A DNA stretch of 64,000 nt from a bacterium (Candidatus Blackallbacteria) CG13_big_fil_rev_8_21_14_2_50_49_14. Its GTDB lineage: Bacteria > Cyanobacteriota > Sericytochromatia > UBA7694. This document shows, one piece after another, positions 51,601 through 61,536 of the stretch (positions are counted from its first letter, which is position 1; each line of letters begins with the position of its first letter). The position numbers and the translations under genes were made by a program. The stretch lies in the NCBI GenBank assembly GCA_002783405.1, contig PFGG01000050.1, positions 21,177 to 85,176 on the forward strand. Reading direction: 5' to 3'. The notes below the pieces were generated by a model that was given only the letters and a program-made list of their open reading frames with translations, made no database searches and had not been told where the DNA came from.

Positions 51601-52142
51601 ATGATGGCGATTATGTCTATATAGACGCAGATCCTGGAGATCGTCCTTACCGTGATCATATTGCCTCTACAGAAGCCTATAAAGTTGCACGTCTGCTTTT
51701 GCGGGCCCGCTACTATCCAGGTACCCCCAGAGGTGTGGCTCGTACCTGGCACAATATGTACGGTGCAACCTTTGGCAGTGTCAAAGGACATGAAACTCGG
51801 GAAGATGGTCTTGCAAAGAATCCTGAAACCAATTATCAGTCTATGTATCGCTACGGCTCTCACCAGAGTGCAACACGGGCTTGGTTAAAACCGACCCTGA
51901 TGACAGAAAGTCTGGTTCATAAATCTATGTTTGGCCAAGGACTGGCAAAAGGGTTTGAGCCCGATATCCACTGCCCAGTAGGGGCTCCCCGTGAAGCTTT
52001 TGTCAAAATCACCCGTGCAGCCTCAGGAGGATTGGATGCCAAAGGAAAATGGCGACCCGTAACTTTAGGTTTCAGACCTACCTATGAGAGCAAGGCCATG
52101 AAAACCTATCTCAAGGGTCAATTTACTGGGGTCAAGAGATAA
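48648..52142 (+). CDS. Nitrate reductase / nitrite oxidoreductase-type molybdenum alpha subunit
   Basis: 1164 residues, type II DMSO-reductase family. FS0 ligands read C79-x3-D83-x3-C87 ... C127 ([18 protein letters not shown]), with Asp in place of one Cys, a pattern I associate with NXR of Nitrospira/anammox and archaeal-type Nar. D287 in [17 protein letters not shown] is the expected Mo ligand, and [19 protein letters not shown] supports this clade. The leader [21 protein letters not shown] is Tat-like but lacks the second Arg and ends in a lipobox-like VSGC. In this denitrifier the likely reaction is nitrate to nitrite in the periplasm; the reverse cannot be excluded. Confidence 0.88.
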   Translation: MSNSMNRLSFLKRMAAWGAAIGVSGCASRANNLDDRDNPVLRYFKPLQVENPLKAYPNRGWENVYRNLFQHDSDFSFLCAPNDTHNCLLKTYVKNGIAIRIGPTYGYGKAKDLYGQTASHRWDPRLCQKGLGLVRRIYGDRRLKAPMIRKGYKAWVDAGFPRDRQTGKPDPKYFQRGKDAWLRIDWKDAYSIAAKALSNIAETYHGETGQKRLLAQGYDDAMVLAMEGSGTQTIKLRGGMAPLGATRIFGMYRMANSLALMDAKQRKVSPEKSFGARGWDSYSWHTDLPPGHPMVTGAQTNDFELFSVEHSKLAIAWGMNWITTKMPDSHWLTEARLKGTKTVTVTVEYSATASKTDEVIVIRPGSDPAFALGLAQVIIERNLFDSEFVKTKTDLPFLIRLDTLQPLRPEDVIKDYKTKVPKNLDVLIGDEKPPANVLQKDQFIKEKMGKSFQPYMIWDSVKSQVMPVTRDDWGKNMLKLGLNPDLNAVKKVKLVSGKEVEVRTVFDLTRQYLNQNFTPEQTSQITTAPVSGILSLATQIAANKEKTLFVTGMGPNQFFNADLKDRAIFLVAALTRNLGFPGGNVGSYAGNYRGALFGGEPLYTLEDPFHPQLDPKGKVSTAKYSHYESLHYFNYGDRPLRMGKHLLTGESHLPVPTKAMWLNNSNSVLGNIKWHFDVINNTLPKLEFVAYADWWWTGSCEYADLVFACDSWAEFRHPDLTASCTNPFVQVYPTSPLKRIFDTRSDIEIIAGVGKALAQELDEPRLAQMWEFVEKDQVDVYLQRIINGTSALKGYTFEKLHLDAKEGIPALMNNRTYPRLSSYEQVHDEKPWHTKSGRLEFYRFEPEFVENGENLVVYREPIDSTHYEPNVIVSKPHPAIRPKQPADYGVNENQLDTETRQARHVVRTGEELLKSKHPLKAQQFSHVYHTPKYRHGAHTTPVDTDFTGVWFGPFGDIYRHDKRNPSVIEGYVDINPLDAKELGVDDGDYVYIDADPGDRPYRDHIASTEAYKVARLLLRARYYPGTPRGVARTWHNMYGATFGSVKGHETREDGLAKNPETNYQSMYRYGSHQSATRAWLKPTLMTESLVHKSMFGQGLAKGFEPDIHCPVGAPREAFVKITRAASGGLDAKGKWRPVTLGFRPTYESKAMKTYLKGQFTGVKR

Positions 52143-52158
52143 AGAAAGGAATCGTCAG

Positions 52159-53292
52159 ATGTCAGAAGTTAAAAATTGGCAAATTAATCGTCAGATGGAA
52201 TATCCTTACGAGGAAAATCGCCCCAAACGTCAATGGGCAATTGTATTTGACTTGAACAAATGTATCGCCTGTCAGACCTGTTCTTTGGCCTGTAAAACGA
52301 CTTGGACCAGTGGCAAGGGGCAGGAATATATGTTTTGGAATAATGTTGAAACCAAGCCTTGGGGTTCTTATCCCATGGCCTGGGATATCAATATTCTTGA
52401 GAAACTGGGGCGGCAGGATTGGGATAAAAATGGTGAAAAATTTGCTGGAAAAACTATTTTCGAGGCAGCAGAACCTGAGGAAGTTGCGGCTCATTTTTTT
52501 CCAACAGATGAAGACTGGATGTATCCCAATGTGGGGGAAGATGACTGTACGGGAAATCTCGAAGCCGGTGCTCATTTGAATCTGCCTCATAAACACTGGT
52601 TCTTTTATTTGCCCAGAACCTGTGCGCACTGCACCTATCCTGCCTGTTTGGCTGCTTGTCCCCGCAAAGCCATCTATAAGCGACCCGAAGATGGGATTGT
52701 TCTAATTGATCAATCCAGATGCAAAGGCTATGGGGAATGTGTGCGGGCCTGTCCCTATAAAAAATCGATGTACAATCCCTATACACGTGTCAGTGAAAAG
52801 TGTATTGGGTGTTATCCTGCTGTGGAGCAGGATAAACAACCGATGTGTGTGCAAAACTGTATCGGTAAAATCAGAATTATGGGATTTATCAATCCCCCTT
52901 GGAAAGCACGTGCTGACAATCCCGTTGATTTTCTCGTACATCAAAAAAAATTGGCTTTGCCCTATTACCCTCAATTGGGGCTTGAACCGAATATTTATTA
53001 TATTCCTCCTATCCACGCCGATCTCGATTATCTGACCCAGATGTTCGGGCCTCGGGTTGAAGAAAGTATTGAGAATTATAAAAAACTCAAGGACGATCCT
53101 TTGGCACAGGGACTCCTGGTTTTAATGGGCAGTACCGATCGGATTATCCACTCCTTCAAGGTAAAAGATCAAAGGGCCTATGGTTACAGTGCTGAGGGTG
53201 AAGAAATTGTTTCCGTTCCATTAACTGAAAATATGGTGGTTCGGGAGAGTTATGATGATAACATTGGTGCTTCACGGCACAATACGCCCTAG
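52159..53292 (+). CDS. Iron-sulfur beta subunit of the nitrate reductase
   Basis: 377 residues. Four Cys groups bind the clusters: CIACQTCSLACK, CAHCTYPACLAACP, CKGYGECVRACP and CIGCYPAVEQDKQPMCVQNC. The start DLNKCIACQTC and the RTCAHCTYPACLAACPRKAI block are typical of NarH/NxrB/EbdB. It moves electrons between the gamma heme and the alpha subunit; no own signal, so it is probably co-exported. Sixteen bases after the alpha gene. Confidence 0.93.
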   Translation: MSEVKNWQINRQMEYPYEENRPKRQWAIVFDLNKCIACQTCSLACKTTWTSGKGQEYMFWNNVETKPWGSYPMAWDINILEKLGRQDWDKNGEKFAGKTIFEAAEPEEVAAHFFPTDEDWMYPNVGEDDCTGNLEAGAHLNLPHKHWFFYLPRTCAHCTYPACLAACPRKAIYKRPEDGIVLIDQSRCKGYGECVRACPYKKSMYNPYTRVSEKCIGCYPAVEQDKQPMCVQNCIGKIRIMGFINPPWKARADNPVDFLVHQKKLALPYYPQLGLEPNIYYIPPIHADLDYLTQMFGPRVEESIENYKKLKDDPLAQGLLVLMGSTDRIIHSFKVKDQRAYGYSAEGEEIVSVPLTENMVVRESYDDNIGASRHNTP

Positions 53293-53306
53293 AAAGGAAG
53301 AAAAAA

Positions 53307-54200
53307 ATGAATAAGAAGCTTATTAAAAAAATTGTTTTTCCTGGTTTGGTTTTGCCTTTGGTGTTTTTCGGCCTTAATTTAGGTTCTGTGGTGTATGGCC
53401 AGGCTACTCAGGGCATTTCAGCTGAGAAAACCAGTGCCGATCCCTTTCTACTCAAGTTAGAAGATTCAGCCTGGAAAAAAGTTCCAATTCAAACAGTTTT
53501 GCTTATGGCGCAGCCTATGGCCTTGCCAAGACCCAAGCTGACCCTGACAGAAAAACTTTCTGTACAGGCATTGCATAATTCAAAATCTATAGTTTTTCGC
53601 TTGAAATGGAAAGATCCTGAGCTTTCAGAGGCTGGAAAGCTGGGCCTATTTTCAGATGCTGTGGCATTAGAATTTCCTGTCGCTCTGAAAGATGGGAATC
53701 CTCCCTCACCGTTTATGGGTGAACAGGGGAAACCTGTGCATATTTTTCACTGGCGTGCGCAATATCAAAAGGATAAAAAATTGGGCCATGCTCCTACCAT
53801 GAAAGAACTCTATCCCAATATGTCTGTGGATGGGTATCCGATGGACTATAAAGTTTCAGAAGCCCCGCATGCTTCCTCCTCTCAGAAGAGACAGTTTATT
53901 CCTGGGCAGGCAGCTGGTAATCCACAGTCCTATGTCAAAAATGGAGTGGATGAAATCTTTGCAGAGGGCTTTGGTAGCAGCAGCCTGGTTGAAAAACGCG
54001 AGTCTGAATCCCTGGCCGTCTGGAACAAAGGGGAATGGACGGTTCAGATTGCCCGTCCTTTGAAAACCTTAAATGGTTCACTTTTGTCTGTCGGTGGCAA
54101 AAATTATGTCTGCTTTGCTGTTTGGCAGGGGGGGCAGCGTGAGGTCGGTTCACGTAAATCAGTGACCTTGATGTGGGTCGAATTAAAACTAAAGGCCTAA
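53307..54200 (+). CDS. Heme b gamma subunit (ethylbenzene-dehydrogenase-gamma-like)
   Basis: 297 residues with a signal peptide (VFPGLVLPLVFFGLNLGSVVYG). ALHNSKSIVFRLKWKD, DAVALEFPV, PPSPFMGEQGKPVHIFHWRA and GQREVGSRKSVTLMWVEL fit the beta-sandwich gamma subunits of type II DMSO-reductase enzymes, which hold heme b with Met and Lys ligands (Met of PFMG, Lys of SRKS are candidates). It would link the enzyme to periplasmic cytochromes. Confidence 0.82.
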   Translation: MNKKLIKKIVFPGLVLPLVFFGLNLGSVVYGQATQGISAEKTSADPFLLKLEDSAWKKVPIQTVLLMAQPMALPRPKLTLTEKLSVQALHNSKSIVFRLKWKDPELSEAGKLGLFSDAVALEFPVALKDGNPPSPFMGEQGKPVHIFHWRAQYQKDKKLGHAPTMKELYPNMSVDGYPMDYKVSEAPHASSSQKRQFIPGQAAGNPQSYVKNGVDEIFAEGFGSSSLVEKRESESLAVWNKGEWTVQIARPLKTLNGSLLSVGGKNYVCFAVWQGGQREVGSRKSVTLMWVELKLKA

Positions 54201-54206
54201 ACTAAC

Positions 54207-54935
54207 GTGTTAAACAGTCAGTTTCCGTCTCCATATCTTTTGGCTTCGCTTTTAACCGGTTATCCGGCATCGGATCTTGAGGAAGAAGTGAAAACCTTAC
54301 TTCCCTTGCTGAAGCAGGAAAACTCTTCTGAGTCTATGGCGCTGTGGCAGGCACTGCAAACACTTGACTCAGCATTTCTGCTGCAATTGCAATCAGACTA
54401 TATCGATCTCTTTGATCGGGGGCATGCCCAAAACCCAATTTATGAAACAGAATTTGGACGCAATCGCTCAATCAGTAAGGCCTCTGAACTGGCTGACTTG
54501 GCAGGATTTTACAGGGCATTTGGATTGAATTCTGAAGGAATTCCTGAAATGCCAGACCATATATCTGTGGAATTAGAATTTTATGCTTTTCTACTGCTCA
54601 AAGAGACTGCTCTTATTGAGTCAGGAGAAAGTGAGGGTGTTGAAATTGTAAAGGAAGCAAGAGCATTGTTTTTGAAAGAGCATCTTGCAGGATTTGCATT
54701 GGCCTTGCCCCTCTCAGAAGGGGTGGTGGCACATCCCATCTATCGACACGTTTTTAACTGGTGCAGTAAACTGGTGAAAGACGCTTGTGAACTTGAAGGT
54801 GTTCAACCCGATGCCTTAAATTATTTTCATCAGGAACAAGAGCCTGAAGAAATGAATTGCAGTGTTTTGGGGGGCTGTACGGCACAGCTGGCCACAGGCA
54901 GATCTGAACAGCTTTTACAGATAGAAAGGGGATAA
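54207..54935 (+). CDS. TorD/NarJ-family chaperone for the alpha subunit
   Basis: 242 residues, all helical. [20 protein letters not shown] and [20 protein letters not shown], then [18 protein letters not shown], are the TorD/DmsD/NarJ signature. It should bind the alpha subunit leader until Mo cofactor insertion and Tat export. GTG start seven bases after the gamma gene. C-terminal Cys pair (MNCSVLGGC) is unusual. Confidence 0.9.
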   Translation: MLNSQFPSPYLLASLLTGYPASDLEEEVKTLLPLLKQENSSESMALWQALQTLDSAFLLQLQSDYIDLFDRGHAQNPIYETEFGRNRSISKASELADLAGFYRAFGLNSEGIPEMPDHISVELEFYAFLLLKETALIESGESEGVEIVKEARALFLKEHLAGFALALPLSEGVVAHPIYRHVFNWCSKLVKDACELEGVQPDALNYFHQEQEPEEMNCSVLGGCTAQLATGRSEQLLQIERG

Positions 54936-54937
54936 AT

Positions 54938-55162
54938 ATGTTTGGAATTGGTGTACCTGAACTTTTACTGATTCTGGTCCTGGCCTTGATTATCTTTGGT
55001 CCAGGAAAATTACCTGAGGTGGGAAAGGCCATTGGCAGAGGTCTTTCAGAATTTCGCAAAGCCGCTAAAGATGTACAGGAGGCTGCAGACCTGAGTTTAA
55101 CTGAAAAAACAGGCGAATCAAGTGCTGAAGATGCTAAAAAGGTAGAAAAATCCAAGGTATGA
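54938..55162 (+). CDS. tatA: TatA-type twin-arginine translocase subunit
   Basis: 74 residues: one membrane helix [20 protein letters not shown] with the FGPGKLP hinge, an amphipathic helix [15 protein letters not shown] and a charged tail. Encoded within the nar operon, probably to raise export capacity for the reductase. No tatC in the window. Confidence 0.95.
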   Translation: MFGIGVPELLLILVLALIIFGPGKLPEVGKAIGRGLSEFRKAAKDVQEAADLSLTEKTGESSAEDAKKVEKSKV

Positions 55163-56361
55163 TCTCAGTTTCAGAGGCTATGCGTGAAATTCTGGCTTGT
55201 ATTCCCTCCTCTCCAATCAGCGAGTTATGTTTAAGTGAGTATTATCCAGCCGTTTTGCGTGAGCCTCTGGTTGCTGATCGGCCTTTTCCACCTTTTGACA
55301 GAGTCGCCATGGATGGCATTGCACTTGCCCATAAAACCTGGCAAGGGGGGCAACGAGCATTTAAAGTTGAAGCCCAACAGCCAGCCGGAACCCCCGCTCA
55401 CACACTCCACTCAGAATTACATTGTATAGAAGTAATGACAGGTGCCGTTTTGCCAAGGGGATGCGACTGTGTTGTAAAAATAGAAGATTTAGATCTCCAT
55501 GAAGGCAGGGCCCATCTTAAGCCAGATATCAAGCTTCAACCCAGACAAAATATTCATTCCCAGGGCAGTGATTATCAAACGGGTGAAGTTTTGGCCAAGC
55601 CCGGCAGTATCCTGCGTGCGCATCATTATGCAATAGCTGCTTCTGTAGGAAAAACAAGCATAAAGGTTTCGAGGTTACCCCGTATTGCTTTGGTCAGTAC
55701 AGGAGATGAATTGGTACAACCTTCACGCTCACCCTTGCCACATCAAATTCGAAGTTCAAACCAAAGTTTTTTTGCCTCTGCTTTGTTCCAGGCGCATCTT
55801 GCTGAAACAGAAAATTTTCATCTGCCGGATTCAGCACCTGCTTTGGAGTCGGGTTTGTCCAGCATCTTGGCTGAGTTTGATATGCTGATTATTTCTGGTG
55901 GTGTTTCCATGGGCCTTTATGATTTGGTGCCTGGCACGCTTGCAAAACTTGGGGTGAGAAAGATTTTTCATAAGGTCGCACAAAAACCTGGAAAACCTCT
56001 TTGGTTTGGAGTCAGTCAAGCGGGACTGCCCATCTTTGCTTTGCCTGGCAATCCTGTATCTGCAGCAATCTGTCTGTATAGGTATGTCTTCCCAGCTCTT
56101 TTTCAATCCCTGAATCGTTCCCCGTACCCTCTTTCAGCACTGCTCAACCAGACGGTCAGATTTTCGAAAAGCTTGACACAATTTTTGCCCGTGAAACTGT
56201 GTCAAAATGAATCTGCTCAGTGGTTGGCAGACCCAGTGAAAATAAATGGTTCAGGTGATTTTGCAACGTTGGCCAAGAGTGACGGTTTTTTAGAATTGCC
56301 TGCTCAGCCTGAAGTTTTTGAGAAAGGATGTGCTTATCCTCTGTGGCTCTGGCAAGTATAA
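55159..56361 (+). CDS. moeA: Molybdopterin molybdenumtransferase
   Basis: 400 residues. [64 protein letters not shown] and [20 protein letters not shown] are the conserved MoeA blocks. It inserts molybdenum into adenylated molybdopterin. The start overlaps tatA by four bases. Confidence 0.95.
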   Translation: MISVSEAMREILACIPSSPISELCLSEYYPAVLREPLVADRPFPPFDRVAMDGIALAHKTWQGGQRAFKVEAQQPAGTPAHTLHSELHCIEVMTGAVLPRGCDCVVKIEDLDLHEGRAHLKPDIKLQPRQNIHSQGSDYQTGEVLAKPGSILRAHHYAIAASVGKTSIKVSRLPRIALVSTGDELVQPSRSPLPHQIRSSNQSFFASALFQAHLAETENFHLPDSAPALESGLSSILAEFDMLIISGGVSMGLYDLVPGTLAKLGVRKIFHKVAQKPGKPLWFGVSQAGLPIFALPGNPVSAAICLYRYVFPALFQSLNRSPYPLSALLNQTVRFSKSLTQFLPVKLCQNESAQWLADPVKINGSGDFATLAKSDGFLELPAQPEVFEKGCAYPLWLWQV

Positions 56362-57329
56362 TTCCATCTTCATTCGATCAAAAAGAGGCAAAACAGCTTT
56401 TGGATCCGCACGGAAGAAGAATTCGAAAATTGCGTGTATCCTTACTTGATGCTTGTAATTTCCGTTGCTTTTATTGTATGCCTGAAAAGATCCGCTTTTC
56501 ATCTCTCCGCAATGCTTTGAAGATTGAAGAACTTACTGGAATTTGTTCCGCTTTGGTTGCTGCTGGGATTACCCAGATTCGTCTGACTGGTGGTGAGCCT
56601 ACCCTTCGTCCTGATTTTCAGGAGGTGGTTAAAAGCCTGTCCCAACTTCCCATTGAAAAATTAGGGTTGACCAGCAATGGGTTCCTTCTGGAGCAGCATT
56701 TGGCTTTTCTAAAGCTGATGGGCTGCCACTATCTGAACATCAGCCTGGATTCGCTCTCTGAAGAGAATTTTAATCGCATGACCCGTTCCAAAGGCTTTTC
56801 AAACGTTTTATCCTCGGTATTAAAAGCCCGTGAATTGGGGTTTTCGCTCAAACTCAATACGGTAGTGATGCGGAATGAAAATGACCATGAAATTCTGGAT
56901 TTTGTACGTTTTTCAGAAGAAACAGGTATTGAGATCAGATTTTTGGAATTGATGAAAATAGGTCAGGCTTGTCAATACCAGTCTGATGCTTTTGTATCTG
57001 CTGAAGAGATGCTTGATCGCATTCAGGCTCAGATTGCTTTGCAACCCGTTCAAGTAGATAGAGATTCGACAGCCTTTAGTTTTCATACCGCGCGGGGGGG
57101 ACGCATTGGGTTTATTGCTTCAGAGTCTCGTCCTTTCTGTGGCAGTTGTTCTCGCTTGCGCCTCAGCCATGACGGCCAGTTACGCGCCTGTCTGATGTTG
57201 AATAGGGGTGAAAGCCTGAGGAATTTGGACCCCGCTGGTTTAGAGCAGGCAACACAACAGGTTCTCGCGATGAAACCGATTACACGTCTTGATTCGATTT
57301 CTCAAGACATGTATAGGATAGGGGGTTAG
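56328..57329 (+). CDS. moaA: GTP 3',8-cyclase
   Basis: 333 residues. N-terminal radical SAM site SLLDACNFRCFYCMPE, TGGEPTLRPDF, and the C-terminal cluster CGSCSRLRLSHDGQLRACL; ends with the functional Gly-Gly (YRIGG). First step of molybdopterin synthesis from GTP. The ATG used overlaps moeA by 34 bases; a GTG at 56343 is an alternative. Confidence 0.96.
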   Translation: MCLSSVALASIIPSSFDQKEAKQLLDPHGRRIRKLRVSLLDACNFRCFYCMPEKIRFSSLRNALKIEELTGICSALVAAGITQIRLTGGEPTLRPDFQEVVKSLSQLPIEKLGLTSNGFLLEQHLAFLKLMGCHYLNISLDSLSEENFNRMTRSKGFSNVLSSVLKARELGFSLKLNTVVMRNENDHEILDFVRFSEETGIEIRFLELMKIGQACQYQSDAFVSAEEMLDRIQAQIALQPVQVDRDSTAFSFHTARGGRIGFIASESRPFCGSCSRLRLSHDGQLRACLMLNRGESLRNLDPAGLEQATQQVLAMKPITRLDSISQDMYRIGG

Positions 57330-57331
57330 GC

Positions 57332-57835
57332 GTGACGAATATGCCTGGCCTGAGCCATATTGATGCTCAGAATTTACCTACAATGGTGGATATTGGTGGC
57401 AAAAAACCGACACGAAGGGAGGCCATTGCCCAGACTCTCGTTATCCTTCCTCCTGAAATTTTGGCCTGTCTGACCCCTGAAGGGGAAGTGCTCGGCCCCA
57501 AAGGCCCTGTCTTTCAAACGGCTATAATTGCAGGGACGATGGCTGTAAAACGTACCCATGATCTGATTCCTTTCTGTCACCCGCTGCCGATTGAAAATTG
57601 TAAGATTGAGATAGAATTTTACTCGGAAAATCAGATAGCGATCCGCTGTAGTGTGTGTGTAACGCACAAAACAGGAGTAGAAATGGAAGCTTTAACCGGC
57701 GCAACAGTGGCGGCTTTGACCGTATATGACATGTGCAAGGCCCTTTCACATTTGATCGTGATTCAAGAAACCCGGTTACTGAGTAAAACCGGAGGCAAAT
57801 GTGATTATCAAGCATCAGAAGACACACCAAGCTGA
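57332..57835 (+). CDS. moaC: Cyclic pyranopterin monophosphate synthase
   Basis: 167 residues. MVDIGGKKPTRREAIA, KRTHDLIPFCHPLPIENCKI and GVEMEALTGATVAALTVYDM are diagnostic; KTGGK near the end completes the active site. Acts after MoaA to give cPMP. GTG 57332 or ATG 57341 may be the start; two bases after moaA. Confidence 0.96.
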   Translation: MTNMPGLSHIDAQNLPTMVDIGGKKPTRREAIAQTLVILPPEILACLTPEGEVLGPKGPVFQTAIIAGTMAVKRTHDLIPFCHPLPIENCKIEIEFYSENQIAIRCSVCVTHKTGVEMEALTGATVAALTVYDMCKALSHLIVIQETRLLSKTGGKCDYQASEDTPS

Positions 57836-58967
57836 GTTTTTTCACCCGCTTACGCTGGCGGTCTGCGGTCTGAGTCATTCTGGAAAAACAAGCTTGATTA
57901 AAACACTGATAGCAAAATATAGCAAAAGTTTTCGGGTGGGGTATCTCAAGCATGATGCTCATTCTTTTACGATGGATACGCCCGGTAAAGATACCTTTCT
58001 GGCGCGAGAGGCTGGAGCGGCAAAAGTCTTGATTTCAAATGCCCATGAACAGGCCGCACTTGCACCAGAGCCCCTTGATTTGCTTGAGAAACGCCAGGCC
58101 TTTCAAAACTGTGATTTTTTATTTGTCGAAGGTTATAAAGAAAGCAACTGGCCTAAATGGGTCTTTCTCGATGCTCAGGGAATCATGCTTGAGCGTGTGA
58201 AATCAGGAGAAATCAACCAGGTATTGGCTTATATCTGCGAATTTAAACCTCCTGCAGATCTACCTGTTCCTGCCTTTTGTCGTTCGGATATTCAGGCGAT
58301 CTCCGAATTTTTTGAAACTTGGCTGGGTTCACAGATCTCTAACCGCCCTTTCAATGGCCTGGTTCTGGCGGGTGGAATGAGTCAACGCATGGGGCAGGAC
58401 AAAGCGGCATTGGTTTACCGGGATAAAACGCAATTGGAAACAAGTACGGAACTTTTAGCCTCTCTCTGTCAGCAGGTCTATGTTTCCTGTCGGGGTGAAC
58501 AAAAAAACAGTCTTCAGGCCTTAACGGCTTTTCCTGTGCTGGAAGACCGCCTGCTCGGGCTGGGACCTTTGGGGGGGATTTTAACCGCTTTTCTTCACCA
58601 ACCTGAAGCGGCGTGGTTGGTTTTGGCCGTAGATTTACCCTGGCTCGATTCTGCAACCCTGCAATATCTAATTCAAAACCGGGATCCCTTTGCCCTTGCA
58701 ACAGCCTTTCGCAGCAGCACTGATGGTTTGCCCGAGCCCCTGTGTGCGATTTATGAACCCAGATTCAAGGAGCGGCTGTTTGCTTTCTTGGGGGCTGGGT
58801 ATCAATGTCCGCGCAAAGCCTTGCTCAATTCCCCGATCCAATACCTGGAACTGCCCGAACCCCACCGTCTGGCGAATGCCAATACGCCCCAAGACTATGA
58901 AGCGATACGCAGGGAAATGGCTGACGGGAACCGATCTGGGACTTTACTATTGGGGGAGAAAGCGTGA
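57801..58967 (+). CDS. MobB-MobA fusion for molybdopterin guanine dinucleotide
   Basis: 388 residues from a GTG with GGAGG ahead. Residues 1-175 are MobB: P-loop CGLSHSGKTSLIK (22-34), YLKHDAHSF and DFLFVEGYKES. Residues ~185-388 are MobA: LVLAGGMSQRMGQDKAAL, GPLGGILTA and VLAVDLPWLD. The protein attaches GMP to Mo cofactor, giving the MGD form that DMSO-family enzymes such as the upstream reductase need. Overlaps moaC by 35 bases. Confidence 0.93.
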   Translation: MIIKHQKTHQAEFFHPLTLAVCGLSHSGKTSLIKTLIAKYSKSFRVGYLKHDAHSFTMDTPGKDTFLAREAGAAKVLISNAHEQAALAPEPLDLLEKRQAFQNCDFLFVEGYKESNWPKWVFLDAQGIMLERVKSGEINQVLAYICEFKPPADLPVPAFCRSDIQAISEFFETWLGSQISNRPFNGLVLAGGMSQRMGQDKAALVYRDKTQLETSTELLASLCQQVYVSCRGEQKNSLQALTAFPVLEDRLLGLGPLGGILTAFLHQPEAAWLVLAVDLPWLDSATLQYLIQNRDPFALATAFRSSTDGLPEPLCAIYEPRFKERLFAFLGAGYQCPRKALLNSPIQYLELPEPHRLANANTPQDYEAIRREMADGNRSGTLLLGEKA

Positions 58968-59758
58968 AGCGATTGCACCCCCAGCTGTTTCAAGTCGTTC
59001 TCAAAGCGCTTGTCTTTTGCTTTCTATTTGCAGGAACATCCCCTGCCTGGGGAGAAGATTTTTCAGTTGCTGCGGCCTCGGATCTGCAATTTGCCCTGCG
59101 AGAACTGATCCACGGTTTTGAAGCCCAAAGCGGCCACCATGTGCGCGTCAGTTTTGGTTCTTCGGGCCAATTTTGCAGCCAGATACAACAGGGGGCTCCC
59201 TATGCGCTTTTTCTCAGCGCCGACCAGCACTATGTCAATCTTTTGCTTGAAAAGGGGCTGACCCGTGATCACGGGGTTCTTTATGCCCAGGGCAGGATTG
59301 CGCTTTTTGCTCCCCAGGGCTCTGTCTTGAAAGTTGAAAAAGGGCTGGCAGGCCTACTTCCCCTCTTAGCGGCAGGTAAAATCCGACATTTTGCCATTGC
59401 CAATCCCCAGCATGCTCCCTATGGACGGGCTGCAAAACAGGCCTTGCTGGCAGCGGGGGTCTGGAATGCTCTGCAAGGGCATCTCTTAATGGCTGAGAAT
59501 GCTTCACAGGCCGCTCAGTTCAGTTTGTCAGGCTCCAGTGAAGGGGGCCTGATTCCGCTCTCGCTGGTTTTGGCACCGGCCTTCAAAAACAAGGGGCGTT
59601 TTCTGTTGGTGCCTGAAAATTTACATGCCCCGCTGCTTCAGCGCATGGTCTTGCTGAAAAACGCATCCAGGGCAGCCCAAGACTTTTATCTATACCTGCA
59701 AACGGGGAGAGCCAGGCAGGTCTTGATGCGCTATGGCTTTGCCCTGCCAGATTCTTGA
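58964..59758 (+). CDS. modA: Molybdate-binding periplasmic protein
   Basis: 264 residues with signal peptide (ALVFCFLFAGTSPAWG). FSVAAASDLQFALREL and VRVSFGSSGQFCSQI bind the oxyanion through backbone and Ser; APYALFLSADQHY is the next ligand block. Substrate-binding part of the ModABC importer. GTG start overlapping mobBA by four bases. Confidence 0.93.
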   Translation: MKRLHPQLFQVVLKALVFCFLFAGTSPAWGEDFSVAAASDLQFALRELIHGFEAQSGHHVRVSFGSSGQFCSQIQQGAPYALFLSADQHYVNLLLEKGLTRDHGVLYAQGRIALFAPQGSVLKVEKGLAGLLPLLAAGKIRHFAIANPQHAPYGRAAKQALLAAGVWNALQGHLLMAENASQAAQFSLSGSSEGGLIPLSLVLAPAFKNKGRFLLVPENLHAPLLQRMVLLKNASRAAQDFYLYLQTGRARQVLMRYGFALPDS

Positions 59759-59759
59759 A

Positions 59760-60464
59760 ATGTCTGAATTTACCTCCTTTGGACTGAGTCTGAAACTGGC
59801 TTTCTTGACGGCTTTGGGCCTCTTGCCGCTGGCGCTGTTTCTGGGAAGATTTCTGGCCTTCAGTCAAAAAAACTGGCGGGGTTTCTGCGAGGCTGGCCTG
59901 ATGCTGCCCTTGGTCTTGCCCCCGACGGTGATGGGCTATTATTTGTTGCTGGGTTTGGGGCAGAATTCCTGGCTGGGTGGAATCTATGCTGCAATCTCTG
60001 GCAAGACATTGGTGTTTAGTTTTGAAGGAATTCTGCTGGCTTCCTGGTTGTTTAATCTGCCCTTTGCGGTTCAGCCCATTCAAAGAGCCTTTGCCGCGAT
60101 TCCCCATGAGATTCGCGAAGCAGCAGCCTGTTGTGGGCTCTCAAATTGGCAGGCTTTCTGGCGGGTCGAATGGCCGCTGGCCTGGCCTGGGATTTTGTCA
60201 TCGCTCTTGCTCTGTTTTGCACATACCCTGGGAGAATTTGGTGTGGTCTTGATGGTGGGGGGCAATATTCCCGGTGAAACCCAGACCCTTTCTCTGCTGA
60301 TCTACGATAAGGTTCAGGCCTTGGATTTTCAAGGGGCCCGTGGGCTTTCTCTGGGCTTGCTGGTCTTTTCGTTTTTGAGTTTAGCGGCCATGAGCCGCCT
60401 GGAAAAACGAAAACCTGTTCAAAGGACTTTGTCCTGGGCTGCCCAGGGGGTTGAAGATGTCTGA
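59760..60464 (+). CDS. modB: Molybdate ABC transporter permease
   Basis: 234 residues from the ATG at 59760, one base after the modA stop; an ATG at 59733 inside modA would add nine residues. Five to six membrane helices with LPLVLPPTVMGYYLLLGLG and the EAAACCGLSNWQAFWRVEWP coupling motif of ABC permeases. Confidence 0.94.
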   Translation: MSEFTSFGLSLKLAFLTALGLLPLALFLGRFLAFSQKNWRGFCEAGLMLPLVLPPTVMGYYLLLGLGQNSWLGGIYAAISGKTLVFSFEGILLASWLFNLPFAVQPIQRAFAAIPHEIREAAACCGLSNWQAFWRVEWPLAWPGILSSLLLCFAHTLGEFGVVLMVGGNIPGETQTLSLLIYDKVQALDFQGARGLSLGLLVFSFLSLAAMSRLEKRKPVQRTLSWAAQGVEDV

Positions 60465-61536
60465 AGGTTTATATTTTCAGGTGGAACAAACCCGCCCTGT
60501 GCCCCTGGATCTCAGTTTGCATCTGCCTGCTGGGCAGTTGATGATCCTGGCGGGGCCATCGGGAGCTGGTAAAACCTCTCTTTTGCGCCTCTTAATGGGC
60601 TTGGATAAGCCCGCCCAAGGACTTTTGCGCTTGAACCACAAGGTCTATTTTAACGCACAGACTCAGATCTTTGTGCCCCCCCAGGCCCGATCCGTGGGGT
60701 TGGTTTTTCAAAACTATGCCCTTTTCCCCCATTTAAGTGCGCTTGAGAATATCAAGCTGGCGCTATTGGAGCAACCCAATCCAGCGCGCGAGAAACTGGC
60801 CTGGGAATGGCTCGAAAAAGTGCGTTTGACTCACCGGGCCCATGCCCGCCCGCAGACCCTTTCCGGCGGCGAACAGCAGCGTCTGGCCCTGGCAAGGGCT
60901 TTGGCCCGTCAGCCTGAACTGCTGCTTTTGGATGAGCCCTTTGCCGCCATGGATACCCCTTTGCGGCGCGAACTCTATCTTGAATTGGCCCAATTGCGTG
61001 ATGAGTACCCATTGTCAATTCTGCTGGTGACCCATGAGCTGCAAGAGGCGTTGCAAGTGGCCGATCAGTTGGTTTTGCTCCAGGCTGGACGCATTCTTCA
61101 AGAGGGGCCGCCCCAGGTTTTGCGAAAGGCACCTGCCAATGCTGAGGTGGCAAGACTCTTGGGGATTGAAAACTTTTGGCCCGCAGAGCGAATTTCTGAC
61201 AAGCATGTGGTTTGGGCCGAAGGCGAAATTGAGTTGTCCAGTTACGCTGAAGCTTCAAGGGGGGCAGGCTGGTTGATGGGAGCCCCTGAAGATCTGGTGA
61301 TAAGTACTGAGCCCGATTCTTCACGGGGGCAGGTTTGGCCGGCCCGTGTCGAACAGGCTTTGCGTTTGGGGCAGCGCTGGCATCTGCGCTTAAAGCTTGC
61401 AAAGGGAACGCCTGTGATCGCCAGTGTGCCCTTTGCGGTTTCTACCGGGGCCCAGATCTGGGTATATTTCCCACCCCAGGTTTTGCAATGGGTTCCAGAG
61501 TCTCAGCGAAAACGAAGCCATAGGAGTATCTTATGA
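60457..61536 (+). CDS. modC: Molybdate ABC transporter ATPase
   Basis: 359 residues from the ATG at 60457 (GGGGG ahead), overlapping modB by eight bases. Walker A GPSGAGKTS, signature LSGGEQQRLALARALARQPE, Walker B LLLLDEPFAAMD, H-loop VTHELQEAL. The C-terminal part from ~230 fits the TOBE/MOP regulatory domain, though GAPEDLVIS is the only clear motif. Confidence 0.94.
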   Translation: MSEGLYFQVEQTRPVPLDLSLHLPAGQLMILAGPSGAGKTSLLRLLMGLDKPAQGLLRLNHKVYFNAQTQIFVPPQARSVGLVFQNYALFPHLSALENIKLALLEQPNPAREKLAWEWLEKVRLTHRAHARPQTLSGGEQQRLALARALARQPELLLLDEPFAAMDTPLRRELYLELAQLRDEYPLSILLVTHELQEALQVADQLVLLQAGRILQEGPPQVLRKAPANAEVARLLGIENFWPAERISDKHVVWAEGEIELSSYAEASRGAGWLMGAPEDLVISTEPDSSRGQVWPARVEQALRLGQRWHLRLKLAKGTPVIASVPFAVSTGAQIWVYFPPQVLQWVPESQRKRSHRSIL

